Of a stretch of DNA of 64,000 bases, positions 60,377 to 64,000 are shown piece after piece. This DNA comes from an uncultured Gammaproteobacteria bacterium (lineage in GTDB: Bacteria; Pseudomonadota; Gammaproteobacteria; Magnimaribacterales; Magnimaribacteraceae). The DNA is taken from NCBI GenBank assembly GCA_913031395.1, contig CAJWDT010000001.1:49776-113775 (forward strand), in the 5' to 3' direction. The notes beneath the pieces were generated by a model. It saw only the letters and a list, made by a program, of their open reading frames with translations. It did not search any database and had not been told where the DNA came from. Made by a program: the position numbers and the translations under genes. Every line of letters begins with the position of its first letter. Positions within the stretch are counted from its first letter, which is position 1.

Positions 60377-61249
60377 ATGGCAAGAAAACTTAAAACAATA
60401 ATGGATGGTCTGACTTTTGGAGAAGGTCCGCGATGGTATCAAAACAAATTTTATTTTTCCGATTTTTATAGCCATAAAGTTTATTCATTAGATCTTGATG
60501 GAAATTATGAGGTAATAGTTGAAGTTCCAAATCAACCATCTGGATTGGGCTGGATGCCAGATGGAACTATGCTTATCGTTTCCATGAAAGACAGAAAGCT
60601 ACTTAGCTTTAAAGATAATGTTTTAAAGGAGATCGCTGATTTAAGTGAGTTAGCCGGTTTCCATTGTAATGATATGGTTGTTGATGTTCATGGAAATGCA
60701 TATATCGGCAATTTTGGTTTTAACACTTATGCAGGAGAAGAAGTTAAATCCACTAATCTCATTTTAGTTCGACCCGACGAAGAACCTTGTGTGGCAGCCG
60801 ATGATGTTATGTTTCCTAATGGCACTGTTATTACTGGGGACGGTAAAACGTTAATAGTCGGAGAGACATATGCTGCCAAATTAACAGCATTTGATATTAA
60901 CGATGATGCTTCACTATCAAACAGAAGAGTTTGGGCTGATTTAACCGAAAGCGTTGATGATGGAAATGTTCCTGTTCCTGATGGGATGTGTTTAGATGCG
61001 GAAGGGGCAATTTGGGTTGCTTCTCCATCAACGGCAGAGGTAATCAGAGTAAAAGAAGGGGGACAGATATTAGAAAGTATATCTGTAGAAACTAATGCTT
61101 ATGCATGCATGTTAGGTGGAGACGACCTTAAAACATTATTTATCTGTACTTCTAATGCTTCAGGAGTAGACCCAGATTCAGCATTAAGAGAAAAATCCGG
61201 CAAGATAGAAATCGTAGAGGTAGATGTTCCAGGGATTGGCAGACCTTAA
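60377..61249 (+). CDS. SMP-30/gluconolactonase-like beta-propeller protein
   Basis: From the ATG at 60377 (AAAGGG site upstream) the protein has 290 residues. It shows the SMP-30/LRE signatures GLTFGEGPRWYQNKFYFSD near the N-terminus, CNDMVVDVHGNAYIGNFGF, and PDGMCLDAEGAIWVASP, with Glu, Asn and Asp metal ligands. The family hydrolyses sugar lactones or other esters using Ca2+ or Zn2+. No sugar-oxidation gene is adjacent, so the substrate is open. No signal peptide. Confidence 0.85.
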   Translation: MARKLKTIMDGLTFGEGPRWYQNKFYFSDFYSHKVYSLDLDGNYEVIVEVPNQPSGLGWMPDGTMLIVSMKDRKLLSFKDNVLKEIADLSELAGFHCNDMVVDVHGNAYIGNFGFNTYAGEEVKSTNLILVRPDEEPCVAADDVMFPNGTVITGDGKTLIVGETYAAKLTAFDINDDASLSNRRVWADLTESVDDGNVPVPDGMCLDAEGAIWVASPSTAEVIRVKEGGQILESISVETNAYACMLGGDDLKTLFICTSNASGVDPDSALREKSGKIEIVEVDVPGIGRP

Positions 61250-61253
61250 TCAT

Positions 61254-61880
61254 ATGTTAAATCTCTTTTTAGAAAATTTTGTTTTAATCTTTGTAGCTAT
61301 TGATCCAATTACTATATTGCCAATCTTTGCTACTTTTACCCAAGGGCTTAACAGAAAAGATTTAATAACTCTATGTCTGAGAAGCACATTAACAGCCTTT
61401 GGTATTTTGCTTGTATTTTGGTTATTTGGAAGTGCTTTACTTCAATTGATGGGAATAAACATCAACTCCTTTAGGATAGTTGGAGGCATGTTCTTAATGA
61501 TTATTGCCTATCAGATGGTATTTGAACAAAGGCAGAAAAGAAAAGAAGAAACAGTTGAGGAGGCAATGGATGATGAGGAGCTTTCTTCTCTAGCCACATT
61601 CCCAATAGCCATTCCTTTAATGGCAGGACCAGGAGCTATAACTTTGGTTATGTTGCTTTCTGAGAAATCTGGAAATTCTATTGAAAATCAAATTATAGGA
61701 TTCAGTCCTATCATTATAGTTTTGTTTCTTAATGCTATTAGTTTGTGGGCTTCTGGAAAGATAGCAAAGAGGCTACCAACATCTATCTCATCAGCTTTGC
61801 AAAGAACCTTTGGACTACTTCTTGGTGCTCTAGCTATTGAGTTTGTTATTGAAGGCTTTAGACAGACTTTTAGTATTTAA
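61254..61880 (+). CDS. MarC family (UPF0056) integral membrane protein
   Basis: From the ATG at 61254, 4 bases after the previous stop, the protein has 208 residues and six membrane helices. It carries the MarC pattern FVAIDPITILPIFATFTQG and PLMAGPGAITLVMLL. MarC proteins were named from the E. coli mar locus, but resistance is not their role and transport function is unknown. A start at 61224 would overlap the previous gene by 26 bases. Confidence 0.88.
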   Translation: MLNLFLENFVLIFVAIDPITILPIFATFTQGLNRKDLITLCLRSTLTAFGILLVFWLFGSALLQLMGININSFRIVGGMFLMIIAYQMVFEQRQKRKEETVEEAMDDEELSSLATFPIAIPLMAGPGAITLVMLLSEKSGNSIENQIIGFSPIIIVLFLNAISLWASGKIAKRLPTSISSALQRTFGLLLGALAIEFVIEGFRQTFSI

Positions 61881-61881
61881 A

Positions 61882-62964
61882 CTAAAGAAGACCCAATCTT
61901 TTATAAGATTCACCAGTTTCTTTTAAAGTGTCTTCTATAGAATGAGTGGATAGCTCTAATTCTTCAATGGCTTTTGTACAATAGGATCTAGGTGAGTCAT
62001 AGGTATCCTTTAAGGGCTTACCATTGTCCATCTCTTCTCCTCCTATATTCTTTATTTCAGGAAATAATTCTTTAAGTTTTACTTGTAATTGCCAAGTAAA
62101 TTTTTCACCTGATCGATCTGTAGCAGCAAGAATATATCTAGAACCATTTTTTGCATTTTCACTCTCCGTAGCCAGTCTATGTGCTTTAGCTACATCTCTT
62201 ACGTCTACCATATTCCATAGCATCCTATCTCCTCGTAATTGCTTCCCATCCCAATGTCCAAAATCATTTCCCTTTAATAATTGCCAGATGAAGAACTGCC
62301 AACTAAAGAACTGATTATGATTTTCGGTCATCAAGGGTCCTATTACATGTAATGGATTAATTGATATGGCCTCAAAACCTCCATCATCTTCAGCCAATTT
62401 ATATATCATCTTCTCGGTATTGGCTTTTGCCATTGCATAGGCAATGTCTCTATTTTTCGAGATATTATCTTCAGTCCAAGCACCTTTATAGGCCTCTACG
62501 TTATCTCCGCACCAATCTTTTTCATCAAACACATAACCTTCTGGCCTTGGATGAGCTACAGCAGCAAAAGAACTTGTAAATACAAAGCGCTTAACACTTC
62601 CAGATTTCTTTACAGATTCAATTACATGTTCATTTTCTGTAAAGCAACCATCATATACTTCTTGAGGAGTCTCTCTGTTGAAGCCAACTGTTGCACCTGC
62701 ATGGATTACAGCGACACAACCTGAAAAAGCATCGTTATAGCTTCCTTTTTCAAAAAGATCACCTTCAAATAAATTCACATCTGATTCAGAGGACTTTTTA
62801 CCTAATTCAATTAGATGATTCACTTTTTTGCTATTACTAGCATCTCTTACACATGCATGAACTTCGTACCCCTGATCTAATAAATCTTCTACTATCCTAG
62901 ATCCTATATATCCACTAGCACCTGTTACAGCAACAGGACCTTCTTTGTTTGTTATTCCATTCAT
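61882..62964 (-). CDS. NAD-dependent epimerase/reductase, extended SDR (dihydroflavonol-4-reductase-like)
   Basis: The 360-residue protein has the Rossmann motif GASGYIG (15-21), SSFAAVAHPRP after the catalytic-region Ser (131-132), and YAMAK (Y176, K180). The ACVRDASNSKKVNHL segment and NPLHVIGPLM are typical of the DFR/3-beta-HSD/aldehyde-reductase group. It should reduce a ketone or aldehyde with NAD(P)H in the cytoplasm; substrate unknown. It is convergent with the MarC gene (1-bp gap). Confidence 0.85.
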   Translation of the reverse strand: MNGITNKEGPVAVTGASGYIGSRIVEDLLDQGYEVHACVRDASNSKKVNHLIELGKKSSESDVNLFEGDLFEKGSYNDAFSGCVAVIHAGATVGFNRETPQEVYDGCFTENEHVIESVKKSGSVKRFVFTSSFAAVAHPRPEGYVFDEKDWCGDNVEAYKGAWTEDNISKNRDIAYAMAKANTEKMIYKLAEDDGGFEAISINPLHVIGPLMTENHNQFFSWQFFIWQLLKGNDFGHWDGKQLRGDRMLWNMVDVRDVAKAHRLATESENAKNGSRYILAATDRSGEKFTWQLQVKLKELFPEIKNIGGEEMDNGKPLKDTYDSPRSYCTKAIEELELSTHSIEDTLKETGESYKRLGLL

Positions 62965-62976
62965 AATAAATATTCC

Positions 62977-63756
62977 CTAATATTGTTTTCTTAAGTTCCA
63001 ACTCAAGGAACCTCTCAAATTGATAATTTTATAACTCTTATTTTCAATTATTAAGGGAAGATATTGTTGCGTTTTCAGAAGTTCAGATATGTATTCTTCA
63101 CTATTTCTTTTGCTCATGGACCCTATTGTTTGTAAGACTTCAATATTAAAAATCTTACCTCTTTCATTAATTGAATAATTAAAAATTGCTGTATTTTTCC
63201 CTGATGTATAGTCATTCTCCATAAAAATAGATTTTTTAACATTTTTCTGAGGTTTACAAAAAATGTTTTTACACAAAAGTTGTTCTTTTTCATTTCCTTC
63301 AGGCCAGATTTTCATCTTGCATTCATTATTGTTGCAGCCTAAACAATGTTTAGCGGCAGATATTCTCAATTGATCTACTCTATTTGAAATAGATGTAGGC
63401 ATTTTTCCTTGCCAATCATTCAAGCAATACATTTTCTGATCTGTGTTTGCATAATCTCTGTAAATAACCAGTCCATTTTCATTGATAGCTATATCTTTTT
63501 GCATGATTAATAAGCTCATTTTTTCATTGTTTGAAATTGCAAATTTTTTATAAGGATCTATACGAAAGGATTCATCATTCATAAGCTCAAGTGTTGAGTA
63601 ATCAATTTCAAAAGCTTTGTAGACATCATTCTGTAAAGTTAATTTAAAGATTCTTTCCGGATTGGAGGCGCCTATCCAAATTCCTTCTAAATTTGATTCC
63701 GTCTGAGCTGTGTCGATAAATAAAGAAATCAAAGATACAACAAACAATTTTTTCAT
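62977..63756 (-). CDS. Secreted Cys-rich protein with TonB-like C-terminal domain
   Basis: The 259-residue protein has a signal peptide (about 1-18) and six cysteines after it (111, 138, 141, 146, 162, 167), five within 30 residues in a CLGCNNNEC pattern. Residues 188-255 (YSINERGKIFNIEVLQTIGS, then LKTQQYLPLIIENKSYK) resemble the TonB C-terminal fold, but no N-terminal membrane anchor of TonB is present, so it is a free periplasmic or lipid-free protein. Role unknown. It starts directly after the stop of the membrane protein upstream (TGAATG). Confidence 0.66.
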   Translation of the reverse strand: MKKLFVVSLISLFIDTAQTESNLEGIWIGASNPERIFKLTLQNDVYKAFEIDYSTLELMNDESFRIDPYKKFAISNNEKMSLLIMQKDIAINENGLVIYRDYANTDQKMYCLNDWQGKMPTSISNRVDQLRISAAKHCLGCNNNECKMKIWPEGNEKEQLLCKNIFCKPQKNVKKSIFMENDYTSGKNTAIFNYSINERGKIFNIEVLQTIGSMSKRNSEEYISELLKTQQYLPLIIENKSYKIINLRGSLSWNLRKQY

Positions 63757-64000
63757 TCAGTAATTCCTCTCTTTACTATTCATCAACTCCTTTTGAGGCA
63801 TTACTAGCGTGTAAAAAGACACGAATGCAAAAGCTAGGTTTATCTCCAAAGCTATATGAAATAAATAAGCATCTTGAATATACAGTGCATTAAAAATTAG
63901 CAGCGCTATAACAATAAAGAAAGAAAAATAAAACAGAATATCGTAATTAATCTTTTTATAACTTCCCTTTCTGATTATGTCGATAGTTTCATAAATTAGG
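63757..64000 (-). CDS. Membrane protein of unknown function (partial, C-terminal part)
   Basis: The last 80 codons of a gene that enters from the right edge: RKGSYKKINYDILFYFSFFI continues as a hydrophobic helix, then QDAYLFHIALEINLAFAF forms a second one, ending QKELMNSKERNY. Two membrane segments are visible. Its TGA abuts the ATG of the secreted Cys-rich protein, so the two are translated together. Identity cannot be judged from this part. Confidence 0.7.
   Translation of the reverse strand, partial: LIYETIDIIRKGSYKKINYDILFYFSFFIVIALLIFNALYIQDAYLFHIALEINLAFAFVSFYTLVMPQKELMNSKERNY

Noticed and set aside
61224..61253. Earlier start for the MarC-family gene
   Set aside because: It would overlap the previous gene by 26 bases and add residues before the first conserved membrane helix.

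Overview
The window looks like chromosomal DNA from a free-living marine gammaproteobacterium with a small, streamlined, AT-rich genome. The SAR86 group is my best guess. The guess rests on the low GC, very short intergenic gaps, gammaproteobacterial gene order (birA / tRNA / tuf / secE / nusG / rplKAJL / rpoBC / rpsLG / fusA / S10-spc-alpha / uvrA / ssb, and ispB / rplU-rpmA-obgE-proB / rpsT) and an accessory set of PhyH dioxygenases, alpha/beta hydrolases, MAPEG and DUF1295 proteins. The taxonomic label is an inference. I see no insertion sequence, prophage, CRISPR array or rRNA.

Layout. 1-20.6 kb is metabolic and accessory: the end of a glycine-cleavage operon (gcvT-gcvH), a subgroup-Ic aspartate aminotransferase, hspQ with a rubredoxin/ferredoxin-reductase-like flavoprotein, zapE, several membrane proteins, two PhyH-family dioxygenases around a MATE exporter, four consecutive alpha/beta hydrolases, a secreted nuclease, a DUF418 membrane protein, and a trimeric autotransporter adhesin with a regular 7-residue repeat stalk. 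Small genes here include a 45-residue protein at 15323-15460 and a twice-frameshifted second copy of it at 18048-18183.

19.7-50.1 kb is almost entirely transcription and translation: tRNA-Thr(TGT), birA, tRNA-Tyr, tRNA-Thr(GGT), tuf, tRNA-Trp, secE-nusG, rplKA, the L10-leader rplJL-rpoBC unit, rpsL-rpsG-fusA, and then an uninterrupted S10-spc-alpha superoperon from rpsJ to rplQ including secY, rpmJ and rpoA. Six promoters for tRNA or ribosomal-protein genes (20.62, 20.80, 33.77, 36.86, 56.23 and 59.35 kb) share a -35-like hexamer, exactly 17 bp of spacing, a -10-like hexamer and a GC-rich or C-rich stretch before the start site. This suggests common growth-rate or ppGpp control.

50.1-64 kb holds uvrA and ssb (divergent), fabA-fabB, ispB, rplU-rpmA-obgE-proB, rpsT, an LPS heptosyltransferase-like enzyme, an SMP-30/gluconolactonase-like protein, a MarC-family membrane protein, an NAD-dependent epimerase/reductase, and a secreted Cys-rich protein with a TonB-like C-terminus coupled to a membrane protein cut by the window end. 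Convergent genes often share or abut stop codons with no terminator between them.

No clear new multi-gene system stands out. The best leads are the duplicated and decaying small gene, the adhesin in an apparently streamlined genome, the shared promoter architecture, and the extra RNA hairpins in the rplJ and rpsJ leaders.
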